A DNA stretch of 63,060 bases, from NCBI RefSeq assembly GCF_002157585.1, contig NZ_BDGB01000055.1, positions 1 through 63,060 of the forward strand. Reading direction: 5' to 3'. This DNA comes from Lentilactobacillus parakefiri (GTDB lineage: Bacteria; Bacillota; Bacilli; Lactobacillales; Lactobacillaceae). A model generated the notes under the pieces. That model saw nothing but the letters and a program-made list of their open reading frames with translations, made no database searches and was not told the DNA's origin. The translations under genes and the position numbers were made by a program. Each line of letters opens with the position of its first letter. Positions within the stretch are counted from its first letter, which is position 1. Below, piece after piece: positions 8,778 through 16,486 of the stretch.

Positions 8778-8906
8778 CATTAAATCCGGATGAGTGTGGG
8801 GAAAGGAATAGTTGAATAATGGGAGATTAATGCTATTCTGGAATTAAATATTGGTATGTGCAGGCGTAACCAAACACAACAGTGCCGGTGATGTGAAGGG
8901 AGAAGT

Positions 8907-9650
8907 ATGTTTTCGATTATTTATTTGGTACTTATGAGTCTCTTAGCAGGCGTATTAACCGGGATTGTGGGGATGGCCTCGCTAACCCTATATCCAGTTC
9001 TGTTGTCAGTTGGCGTGGCACCGATTACTGCCAACGCAACGATTACCGTTGCCCAAGTTGGTGGCGGATTGGGAACGGTGACCGCTTCGTTGAGGGAGCT
9101 GCATGGACATTGGAAACAGGCGTTCCAAATTGCCGTTCTAAACACCCTGGGTGGTGTCTTTGGGGCACTCATTTTAATTCACAGCACCAACAATGGTTTC
9201 AAAAAATTGGTCCCCGTTTTTATTATGCTAGCGGGAATCCTCATTTTAACGCCGAAACGTCGTGGGAAGCCGGTCATTAATAATCGAATTATCACTGCTG
9301 TAAGCTGGTTGAGTACGTTTCTAGTCGGAATTTATACCGGCTACTTCGGTGCAGCATCTGGATTATTGATGATTGCTGTCCTTTCCAAGATCGTTCATGA
9401 GAACTACGCGATTTATAATTCAATGCGTAATTTTGCCTCGTTTATGAATAATATTGTCGCGGCAACCATGTTTATCTTCACGATTCCAATCGATTGGGCA
9501 GTGATTATTCACTTGCTGATTGGATTATTCACCGGCGGTTATATCGGTCCGATCATCGTGAGGTACATTCCATCGACAGTGATTAAACACGCTGTTGGCA
9601 TATTTGCAGTTATCCTGGCACTGGTCTTGGGTTATCAAGCTTATCTGTAA
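8907..9650 (+). CDS. TauE/SafE-family anion permease (sulfite exporter-like)
   Basis: The 247-residue membrane protein has about eight hydrophobic helices arranged as two similar halves. Glycine-rich repeats open each half (GVLTGIVGMASLT near residue 15 and GIYTGYFGAASGL near residue 145). This internal duplication is typical of the TauE/SafE family, formerly DUF81, which moves sulfite, sulfonates or organic anions across the membrane. The substrate cannot be told here. A good GAAGGGAGAAGT ribosome binding site precedes the ATG. The gene is alone, ends in a terminator shared with the convergent symporter gene, and has no sulfur-metabolism neighbours. Confidence 0.85.
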   Translation: MFSIIYLVLMSLLAGVLTGIVGMASLTLYPVLLSVGVAPITANATITVAQVGGGLGTVTASLRELHGHWKQAFQIAVLNTLGGVFGALILIHSTNNGFKKLVPVFIMLAGILILTPKRRGKPVINNRIITAVSWLSTFLVGIYTGYFGAASGLLMIAVLSKIVHENYAIYNSMRNFASFMNNIVAATMFIFTIPIDWAVIIHLLIGLFTGGYIGPIIVRYIPSTVIKHAVGIFAVILALVLGYQAYL

Positions 9651-9661
9651 CAATCAAAGAA

Positions 9662-9694
9662 CCCCTGAAGTTCGTCATTGACTAACTTCAGGGG
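9662..9694. terminator. Bidirectional terminator
   Basis: Perfect 11-base arms CCCCTGAAGTT (9662-9672) and AACTTCAGGGG (9684-9694) between convergent genes, with A and T runs outside the stem. Confidence 0.88.
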
Positions 9695-9725
9695 CCCTTT
9701 ATTGAATTAATTATTAAATGATGGC

Positions 9726-11111
9726 TTAAGCAGCTTCGTGGCGTGCTTTGAGGTCTGCTTCAATTTGAGGTTGCATTTTATCGAACTTGTAGAAATACAT
9801 CAAGATCAACCCGATGCCAAATCCAATGAATGGTACCCAAACGAAATTCATTTCAATTGCGTTTAAAGCTTGCGCGGTTTGGGCGTGGTTAGCAACATAG
9901 CCGTTCATGCTGAGTAAGAATCCAGTGACAACACCGCCCATTCCCATACCAAGGTTAGAAGCGATCCCCGAGAATGAAGTTACCAGGCCTTCAGCCCGAA
10001 CGCCATTTTTCCATTCGCCATAATCAACGGTGTCAGCAAGCATCACTGGCAGTAGTCCGGCGAAGAAGCCATTACCGAAGTACCCTAAGATGGTAGCACC
10101 GGCCAGAATTGGCACGTTCATCATCTTGGCACCAATTCCAAGAACCAGTTGGCTGATGACACAGAGACCAAGGCCAATCACCATGGTGCCTTTTTTGCCG
10201 AAGTGACGGGTCAAGAATGGTGTAAAGACAATTACAACCAAAGAGAGTGCCTGCAGGCCGAGCATAAACGAAGCTAAGTCCGCATTGTGCATATTGTATT
10301 TAAAGAAATAAACCGTTACTTGAAGTTTGGTTTGCATCCCAATCCAGAAGAAGAAATACATCAATGAAATAATCATCCAAGGCCAGTTTCCTTTAAGCGC
10401 CCGAGCGGACTGCTTAAGAGAAAGCTTTTCTTGGTGACGGGGATGGACACGTTCACGTGTATTTTTGAACGTTAGCAACAGTAAGAACGCAGTTAGAACG
10501 GCAACCAGGACTGCGGTAATAAAGAAGCCTTTATTGTCGTTACCTTGACCAAGCAGTGAGACTGCCGGCAATACCATGATTGAAATCAAAGTGGCACCGG
10601 TGGTAGCTAGGACCTGACGAACGGTACTGAACCGAACCCGTTCTTGTGGGCTGGCAGTCAGACTTGGCAGCATCGAGGTAATTGGAATGTTGATTCCCAA
10701 ATATAAAATATCGATTGCAATATAGGTCACGTACGCCCAAATTAGCTTACCCAGTGGTCCTAGTGGAATGGATGAGAAAGCAAGAATAAAGAAGATGGCG
10801 TATGGAATGGAGAACCATAGGAAGAAGGGGCGACTTTTGCCCCAACGGGTGTGGGTGCGATCAATCATAATTCCCCAAGTTGGACCTGAAATTGCATCTA
10901 CAATTCGGGCGATAAAGAACAGGGTACCGATTGCCCCGGCAGCTAAACCAAAAACATCCGTGTAGTAATACATCAAGTAGGTGCCGACCATGCCGTTAGC
11001 GATATTGCAGGCAAAGTCAGATGCCCCATAACTTAAGCGTTCTTTGTTGGTAATATGTTCATCATTTGTGAGTGAATGGGAACCCGCAGGCAATGTTTGT
11101 GTCATTTTCAT
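9726..11111 (-). CDS. GPH-family sugar:cation symporter
   Basis: The 461-residue protein has about 12 membrane helices. It carries the glycoside-pentoside-hexuronide family marks: an N-terminal SYGASDFACNI helix, the DPISGP-like VDAISGPTWGIMIDRTHTRWGKSRP loop region between helices 2 and 3 with its R-x-G-K-x-RP core, and the YGEWKNGVRAEGL motif in the second half. It imports a sugar with Na+ or H+. As the last gene of the alpha-glucosidase/sucrose phosphorylase unit, 27 bases after the phosphorylase, it probably carries the glucoside these enzymes use: sucrose, maltose or a related disaccharide. There is no PTS-type IIA domain at the C-terminus, so regulation by HPr phosphorylation is unlikely. 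Confidence 0.87.
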   Translation of the reverse strand: MKMTQTLPAGSHSLTNDEHITNKERLSYGASDFACNIANGMVGTYLMYYYTDVFGLAAGAIGTLFFIARIVDAISGPTWGIMIDRTHTRWGKSRPFFLWFSIPYAIFFILAFSSIPLGPLGKLIWAYVTYIAIDILYLGINIPITSMLPSLTASPQERVRFSTVRQVLATTGATLISIMVLPAVSLLGQGNDNKGFFITAVLVAVLTAFLLLLTFKNTRERVHPRHQEKLSLKQSARALKGNWPWMIISLMYFFFWIGMQTKLQVTVYFFKYNMHNADLASFMLGLQALSLVVIVFTPFLTRHFGKKGTMVIGLGLCVISQLVLGIGAKMMNVPILAGATILGYFGNGFFAGLLPVMLADTVDYGEWKNGVRAEGLVTSFSGIASNLGMGMGGVVTGFLLSMNGYVANHAQTAQALNAIEMNFVWVPFIGFGIGLILMYFYKFDKMQPQIEADLKARHEAA

Positions 11112-11138
11112 TTTTAATCCTCTTTTCAGTTTATGTCC

Positions 11139-12617
11139 TTATTTAACGGCTGCCAGATTACTGGTCAAAACTTCTTTAGTCTCACCAAGTGGATTGGTTT
11201 CCGTGATGGTAAAGGCCTGGGTCTTCAAATTAACGGATAACGTTGCGGCCGTCTGACCATCTTTTGATCGGCGTGTAACCACAATTTGATTGTCACCGAT
11301 TTGTTGGACGTCAATCCCGCCTTCAAGATCAAATGCCGGACTGTGATTGCGGAAGCGGAGGAGGTCAAATAATGCCTTGACGACTGGCCGCTTAGTTTCT
11401 TGCGCTACATCTTCTAATGAGTAGTAGTGGCGGTTAATATTGCGACCTTCCTTGGTCTTTTCAAGTAAATCCAAATCGTTTTTACCAGCAAGTAGGCCGA
11501 CATAGTAAATCTGTGGAATGCCAGGCGCAAACACTTGAATTGCGCGCGCCAGTAGATAAGCATGATCGTTATCTCCGAGGGCTGAGTAGTATGTGGTATT
11601 GATCTGGTAAACATCAAGGTTATGGTAAGCAGTGCTGGAATAGACTTTCTTGACGTTGGCACCGACTTTATACATTTCGGCTTTGGTATAGTCAAGTTCA
11701 TCATCAGACAGAATGTCCTTGGCATCCACAACCCCAATGCCGTCATGAGTGTCCAAAGTTGTGAACTGCTTCATAGGACTGTTCTTGAGCCAGCCAGCCA
11801 AACGATCGGCTTTACCGGAGTACAAACTATACAAGGTAACAATCGGTAGGGCGAAATCGTAGCTAAAGTAATCGTGATCGGTAATTTTTCGAACAATGTG
11901 ATAGTTCTCGTGAATTTCAGGCAGCAGAGTGGTATCACGTGGGTTGGTGATTTTGCTGATTTCCTTCAGGAGATCCCAGATTTCTGGTTCGACGAAGAAA
12001 TCGTTTGTCCCTAATTTCTTGATGGCGTAAGCGAAAGCGTCCAATCGGATAATTGAAGCGCCGTGGTCCATCAGGAAGTTCAATGTTTCTTTGATGAACT
12101 GTTTAGTCACTTTGGAACTCACATTCAGATCAATCTGGTCTTCACCAAAGGTGTTCCAAACATCTTCAGTCTGACCGTCAGCAAATTTAACGGTTTGAAC
12201 GGGGGCTTTTGGTTTGCGCTTATAGATTAAATCAATGTCCGCCTGAGTTGGGCGACCCTTGGGCCAAAATTCGTTCCAGTGAATGAACAGATCCCGATAA
12301 GCAGATTGATTATGGTTTGCCTGGAAATCTTTAAAGTATTTGGACTGTTTCGAGATATGGTTGACCATGAAGTCAAACATCAAATAGTAAGACTCAGCTA
12401 ACTTTTTAACATCGTTCCAATCGCCAAATTGTTTATCGACTTTGGTGTAATCCATTGGTGCAAATCCGCGGTCACCGGATGATGGGAAGAATGGCAGCAG
12501 ATGAACACCACCGACGACGCCGTCCAAGTAAGTGGTCAGCACCTTTTGCAGGTCCTTGATATTGTTGCCCAAGCTATCCGGATAGGTAATGAGCATTGCT
12601 TGATTATTTAATTTCAT
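11139..12617 (-). CDS. gtfA: Sucrose phosphorylase (GH13 subfamily 18)
   Basis: This 492-residue cytoplasmic enzyme closely resembles streptococcal GtfA along its whole length. It would split sucrose with phosphate into glucose 1-phosphate and fructose, saving one ATP. Catalytic residues are visible: nucleophile Asp193 in IRLDAFAYA, acid/base Glu234 in LPEIHE, and the stabiliser Asp292 in [12 protein letters not shown]. The N-terminal [14 protein letters not shown] block is also diagnostic. Sister families use sucrose 6-phosphate or glucosylglycerate, but the DTHDGIG loop and overall similarity favour sucrose. It starts three bases after the stop of the upstream alpha-glucosidase gene and precedes the GPH symporter, forming one operon opposite a LacI regulator. 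Confidence 0.9.
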   Translation of the reverse strand: MKLNNQAMLITYPDSLGNNIKDLQKVLTTYLDGVVGGVHLLPFFPSSGDRGFAPMDYTKVDKQFGDWNDVKKLAESYYLMFDFMVNHISKQSKYFKDFQANHNQSAYRDLFIHWNEFWPKGRPTQADIDLIYKRKPKAPVQTVKFADGQTEDVWNTFGEDQIDLNVSSKVTKQFIKETLNFLMDHGASIIRLDAFAYAIKKLGTNDFFVEPEIWDLLKEISKITNPRDTTLLPEIHENYHIVRKITDHDYFSYDFALPIVTLYSLYSGKADRLAGWLKNSPMKQFTTLDTHDGIGVVDAKDILSDDELDYTKAEMYKVGANVKKVYSSTAYHNLDVYQINTTYYSALGDNDHAYLLARAIQVFAPGIPQIYYVGLLAGKNDLDLLEKTKEGRNINRHYYSLEDVAQETKRPVVKALFDLLRFRNHSPAFDLEGGIDVQQIGDNQIVVTRRSKDGQTAATLSVNLKTQAFTITETNPLGETKEVLTSNLAAVK

Positions 12618-12620
12618 TAG

Positions 12621-14264
12621 TTATTTCCTTTCGTATTTGTAAAGGTAGGCTGACCATGGCTGAAGCTTCATGGCAGTGGGATTTTGTTCAGCTGAACGAT
12701 TGGTGAGGACTAGCTCAAGGTTTTGAAAATCCGAGGTTACTTGGTAAGCAGCCGGGGTATCACTCAAATTGGTGATGATCAAGTAACCTTTGCGCGCTGA
12801 TTCCCGAGTGTAAACGTAGAGCTGATGATCGTGAGTGTCGATTAACTGATATTTCCCAGCCAGCAAAACGGGATCGCTGAGTCTCAGAGTCGTTAACCGT
12901 TTGTAAAAGCTGAGAACTGAGTTTGAGTCGGCTTGTTCATTCTTGACATTGATCGTTTGGTGGTTGGGGTTCATTTCAATCCAAGGCTGATGGTTGCTGA
13001 AGCCTCCCGTTGAGGTCCATTGCATCGGCGTGCGGGCATTGTCGCGACTCTTTTTTTGAAGTTTAAACAATGTTTCTGCTTTGGTTGCACCTTTTGCCAA
13101 TTCTTCTTGATAGAAGCGTTTGGAATCCAAGTCACGATACTGATCGATATTGTCAAAGGAGACGTTGGTCATCCCAAGTTCTTGTCCTTGATAGATGAAC
13201 GGTGTCCCTTTCATTAAGAAGTACATCATTGCCAGTGCAGTTGCACTTTGCTGACGCATGTCGCCATCGTTGCCGAAGTAAGAAACCGCTCGGGGCAGGT
13301 CGTGATTCTCAAGGAAAAGGGCGTTCCAGCCGATTCCCTCAAGGCCATTCTGCCAATTGGTCAACGTCTTTCTCAGCATCGCCACGTCGATTTTGCCGAC
13401 GGTGAACTTTTCCCAAAAACTAACGTGGTCAAATTGGAAGATCATATCGAAGTAACCGGTTTTGGTATTGACCCATTCTCTCGCCCGGGTGACTGGAACG
13501 CCACCCGCCTCACCCACTGTCATGAGGTGGTTGCGTTTAAAATCAGTACTGAGTTCGTCGAGAAATTTTTCGATGCCGAAAACGTTGTTCATTGCTGCTT
13601 CTTGGTCTTGCACGTCGGCAAACGACTGATTCTTCTTCAAGTGAGAAATGGCATCCAACCGGAAGCCGTCAACACCATGCTCAGCCCACCAATCAATAAT
13701 CTGCTTGACCGCTTGGTGAACCTTGGGATTTTCCCAGTTAAGATCCGGTTGCTGTTTGGCAAATAGGTGATAGTAATATTCGTCGGTCGCGGCGTTATAA
13801 GTCCAGGCAGAACCGCCGAATAAGGAGACCCAGTTATTGGGAACCTTTCCAGCAACTGGTTTTCGCCAAATATAGAAATCATGGTAGGGATTATCCACCG
13901 ATTTTTGAGCTTCTTGGAACCAGTGATGTTGATCAGAGGTATGGTTAATGACTAGGTCGAAGACGACTCGGATGTCATTTTGGTGGAATTGCTTGATCAT
14001 CTTAAATGTGTCATCCAACGTGCCATATTGGGGGTCAATGTCTTCATAATCGGACACGTCATACCCATTATCAACGTTTGGTGACGCGAAGAACGGTGAT
14101 AGCCAGACGAAGTTAACACCCAAAGATTTAATGTAGGGAATCTTTTCAATAATTCCTGGCAGGTCACCGATCCCATCGTTATTGCTGTCATAAAAGCTTT
14201 TTGGATAGATTTGGTAGCCAACTGCGTTCTGCCACCAGGTTGGATCTTGCTGATTACTAATCAA
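12621..14264 (-). CDS. Alpha-glucosidase (GH13 subfamily 31), alpha-1,4-type signature
   Basis: The enzyme (547 residues) has a (beta/alpha)8 barrel. Catalytic residues in this numbering are nucleophile Asp204 in GFRLDAISH, acid/base Glu252 in TVGEAGG, and Asp322 in FLENHDLPRA. The calcium-loop pattern DSNNDGIGDL is present near residue 30. Ala directly after the nucleophile, rather than Val, is associated with alpha-1,4 activity in this subfamily, so maltose-type or mixed substrates are more likely than isomaltose. A GTG frame start exists at 14273, but AGAGGTG lies six bases before the TTG at 14264, so I choose TTG and the GTG is part of the ribosome binding site. It is the first gene of the operon with gtfA and the symporter. 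Confidence 0.88.
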   Translation of the reverse strand: MISNQQDPTWWQNAVGYQIYPKSFYDSNNDGIGDLPGIIEKIPYIKSLGVNFVWLSPFFASPNVDNGYDVSDYEDIDPQYGTLDDTFKMIKQFHQNDIRVVFDLVINHTSDQHHWFQEAQKSVDNPYHDFYIWRKPVAGKVPNNWVSLFGGSAWTYNAATDEYYYHLFAKQQPDLNWENPKVHQAVKQIIDWWAEHGVDGFRLDAISHLKKNQSFADVQDQEAAMNNVFGIEKFLDELSTDFKRNHLMTVGEAGGVPVTRAREWVNTKTGYFDMIFQFDHVSFWEKFTVGKIDVAMLRKTLTNWQNGLEGIGWNALFLENHDLPRAVSYFGNDGDMRQQSATALAMMYFLMKGTPFIYQGQELGMTNVSFDNIDQYRDLDSKRFYQEELAKGATKAETLFKLQKKSRDNARTPMQWTSTGGFSNHQPWIEMNPNHQTINVKNEQADSNSVLSFYKRLTTLRLSDPVLLAGKYQLIDTHDHQLYVYTRESARKGYLIITNLSDTPAAYQVTSDFQNLELVLTNRSAEQNPTAMKLQPWSAYLYKYERK

Positions 14265-14308
14265 TGTGCTCACCTCTCATAGTTTTGAAACCCCTTTCAC
14301 AAAACACA

Positions 14309-14347
14309 TGATACACGCTTACATAACCGTGTGTCAATCGTTTGACA
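14309..14347 (-). promoter_or_regulatory. Promoter and LacI-type operator for the alpha-glucosidase operon
   Basis: On the minus strand TTGACA (14337-14332) is followed after 18 bases by TATCAT (14313-14308), a good promoter for the glucosidase operon. The -35 box is half of a perfect inverted repeat, TGTCAA-TCGT-TTGACA (14332-14347), with a central CG as in LacI-family operators. The spacer contains TGTAAGCG followed by TGTATCA, close to a cre site but one base too long. Binding of the divergent LacI protein here would block the -35 region. Confidence 0.6.
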
Positions 14348-14375
14348 TAAATTAATATAAAAATATTTTCCAATA

Positions 14376-14384
14376 TGCTATACT
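14376..14384 (+). promoter_or_regulatory. Extended -10 promoter for the LacI regulator
   Basis: TGCTATACT is an extended -10 element 34 bases before the regulator start. No convincing -35 box is seen at the right distance, as is usual for extended -10 promoters. Confidence 0.5.
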
Positions 14385-14417
14385 GGTACTATCAAAACGC
14401 GATTAGAAGGTGATTGC

Positions 14418-15404
14418 ATGCAACCTAAATTAGCGGATGTGGCAAAGTTGGCCGGTGTTTCTGTGACTACCGTTTCTCGGGTGATCAATGAACGCGGTTA
14501 TTTGTCAGCCGCAACCAAAGAAAAAGTCTTTTCTGCAATGCAGCAGCTTAATTACCAACCAAGTCTGGCTGCCAGAGTCCTTCAAGGAAAGCAATTTAAA
14601 TTAGTTGGCTTGATTTTTGCCAGCGTAGAAAATCCACTGATTGCCCAAGTTGTTGAAGAAATTGAAAATCGGTTGTTTGCCCGCGGCTATAAAGCGATCA
14701 TCTGTAACAGTATGGACAATCCTGAAAAGGAGCAGCAGTATCTCAAAATGCTGATGGCCAACCAGGTCGATGGGATTATTACCGGTTCGCATAATGAGGG
14801 AATTAAGGAATATAAAATGTCCGGACTGCCGATTGTCTCGTATGACCGTTATTTTCAGACCAAGATTCCGACCGTCAGCAGTGATAACCAGGCGGGTGGC
14901 GAATTGGCCGCCAGAGTTATGATTGAGAAAGGTTCCAAGAGGTTCATGTTGGTGTCCGGTAGTTTAGAAAAGCGGGCGCCCAATAACCGACGATTAACTG
15001 GTTTTGAACACGTTGCCGAGGAACATGGCTGTTCGGTTCAAATGGTGGCCTTTCCCTTCAATTCAACCCCCAATATCAGGCGGGCAACGTTACGTGAAAA
15101 ATTGCTCGCGAGTCAGCCGGACGGTATTTTCTGTACCGATGATCAGACCGCATTACTATGTATTCAAGAGGCACGTAAGGCAGGAATGCGAGTTCCCGAA
15201 GACGTGCAAGTGATTGGCTACGACGGGTCTGATTACGTTCAAGAATATCATCCCGAATTAAGTACAATTGTGCAGCCGGTAGGAGACATTGCCGACTTGT
15301 TGGTTCGCTTGTTGTTTAACCGGCTTCAGAAAAACGATGATGAGCTGTTGGATAAGTACGTGTTACCGATTAAGCTTCTGCAGCGGGATTCGCTGAGAAA
15401 GTAG
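14418..15404 (+). CDS. LacI-family sugar-responsive repressor
   Basis: The 328-residue protein begins with a LacI-type helix-turn-helix (LADVAKLAGVSVTTVSRVIN, residues 5-24) and hinge helix (SLAARVLQGK, about 54-63). A periplasmic-binding-protein-like effector domain follows, with VGLIFASVENPLI and VIGYDGSDYVQEYHPELST motifs. It would bind a sugar and control the divergent alpha-glucosidase/gtfA/symporter operon. A perfect inverted repeat lies on that operon's -35 box. The start is supported by AGAAGGTGATTGC upstream of the ATG. The gene is followed by an exceptionally strong terminator. The inducer sugar is unknown; its neighbours suggest a glucoside such as sucrose or maltose. Confidence 0.9.
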   Translation: MQPKLADVAKLAGVSVTTVSRVINERGYLSAATKEKVFSAMQQLNYQPSLAARVLQGKQFKLVGLIFASVENPLIAQVVEEIENRLFARGYKAIICNSMDNPEKEQQYLKMLMANQVDGIITGSHNEGIKEYKMSGLPIVSYDRYFQTKIPTVSSDNQAGGELAARVMIEKGSKRFMLVSGSLEKRAPNNRRLTGFEHVAEEHGCSVQMVAFPFNSTPNIRRATLREKLLASQPDGIFCTDDQTALLCIQEARKAGMRVPEDVQVIGYDGSDYVQEYHPELSTIVQPVGDIADLLVRLLFNRLQKNDDELLDKYVLPIKLLQRDSLRK

Positions 15405-15437
15405 TAAGTGGTTAGTAACTGGGTGGTTTCCAGAATC

Positions 15438-15490
15438 AAACAAATCGCGCCATCATTCCTGTGTCTTTGGAATGATGGCGCGATTTGTTT
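15438..15490. terminator. Very strong terminator, perfect 22-bp stem
   Basis: The arms 15438-15459 and 15469-15490 are perfectly complementary over 22 bases with a 9-base loop, AAACAAA and TTTGTTT at the base and a GCGCC core. It ends the LacI gene and, read on the other strand, the convergent pepI gene. Confidence 0.92.
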
Positions 15491-15524
15491 AAATGCAGTG
15501 ATCAGGCAAATATTAGTTGGATAC

Positions 15525-16436
15525 TTATTTGTTGAATGTCTTATTTTCGACTTCCCGAATGAAGGTTGCCAAGTGATCATAATAGACGTCTGGATTGTCA
15601 ATCATGTGATGATGGCCGCCTTCTGGCGTTGAGACGAATTTGGCGTTAGGGATCATTTCGGCCATTCGTTTGCCAGTCTCGATTGGCATGGTTTCATGTT
15701 CACCGAACGTTACCAGTGTTGGCACCTTGATGTTCTTCAATTGATCGGTGAAGTTCCACTCAGCCAATTTACCAGTGACGACAAATTCGTTATCACCTTG
15801 GAATGCCCCGTAGATGTCGGTGTTGGTCACGTCGATCAGGTGTGACAGCTTGGAAGGCTGCTTACGGTCGATGTAGCCCTTATTCAAAATATCAACGTAT
15901 GATTGATACTTGTCATTGTCGTAATCGCCCTTGGCTTCGCAGTCCTTCATATAGGCTACTTGTTCTGGGGTTAAGGCCTTTTCACGGACTTCTTCCAGAT
16001 GCTTGGTGTAGTCGTCAATTCGATCGACCATTGAAGAAATGATGGCGCCCTTCAAATGTTGACCAAATTTGGCAGCGTATTCCTGAACCAACAAGCCGCC
16101 CCATGATTGGCCGATCAGGTAAAAGTTGTCCAAGCCAAGTTTTTCTCTGACTTCGTCAACTTCATTTAAGAAGTAATCATAGTTTAAAATGTCCTTGCGG
16201 TTCTTAGGATCGCCGAAATCAGGACTGTCAGAATACCATGAACCCAGTTGGTCATACATGGTTACTTGAACGTCTAAGCCCTGCTTCTTGAGCTGTTTGG
16301 CTGCGTCTTCCCAGTATTCATGTTCGCCACCGGGGCCGCCGTGTAAAGCTAACAAATGAATGTCGCCAGTGCCTTGGGTATTGGTCCATAAGTGATAGCC
16401 GTTATCCAAAGTAATGATCTTTGTTCCTGTCTTCAT
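15525..16436 (-). CDS. pepI: Proline iminopeptidase
   Basis: This 303-residue alpha/beta hydrolase of peptidase family S33 removes N-terminal proline from peptides. It shows the HGGPGGEHEYW oxyanion block (residues 32-42), the nucleophile elbow GQSWGG (Ser111), and a late GGHHHMIDN motif with the catalytic His (275-277). The expected catalytic acid lies in FGEHETMP near residue 248, where I read Glu instead of the more usual Asp. A helical cap domain occupies about 125-230. It is cytoplasmic, with no signal peptide. It sits about 50 bases after pepX on the same strand, so the two proline-specific peptidases are probably co-expressed and finish degradation of Pro-rich casein-like peptides taken up by Opp. 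Confidence 0.88.
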   Translation of the reverse strand: MKTGTKIITLDNGYHLWTNTQGTGDIHLLALHGGPGGEHEYWEDAAKQLKKQGLDVQVTMYDQLGSWYSDSPDFGDPKNRKDILNYDYFLNEVDEVREKLGLDNFYLIGQSWGGLLVQEYAAKFGQHLKGAIISSMVDRIDDYTKHLEEVREKALTPEQVAYMKDCEAKGDYDNDKYQSYVDILNKGYIDRKQPSKLSHLIDVTNTDIYGAFQGDNEFVVTGKLAEWNFTDQLKNIKVPTLVTFGEHETMPIETGKRMAEMIPNAKFVSTPEGGHHHMIDNPDVYYDHLATFIREVENKTFNK

Positions 16437-16486
16437 AAAATCACCTATCCTTATTATTATTATTTATAAAAAGCATATCACATTTA

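Noticed and set aside
13248-13766. Open frame of 172 codons antisense to the alpha-glucosidase gene
   Set aside because: No ribosome binding site or promoter; it mirrors the codon pattern of a well-supported GH13 gene.
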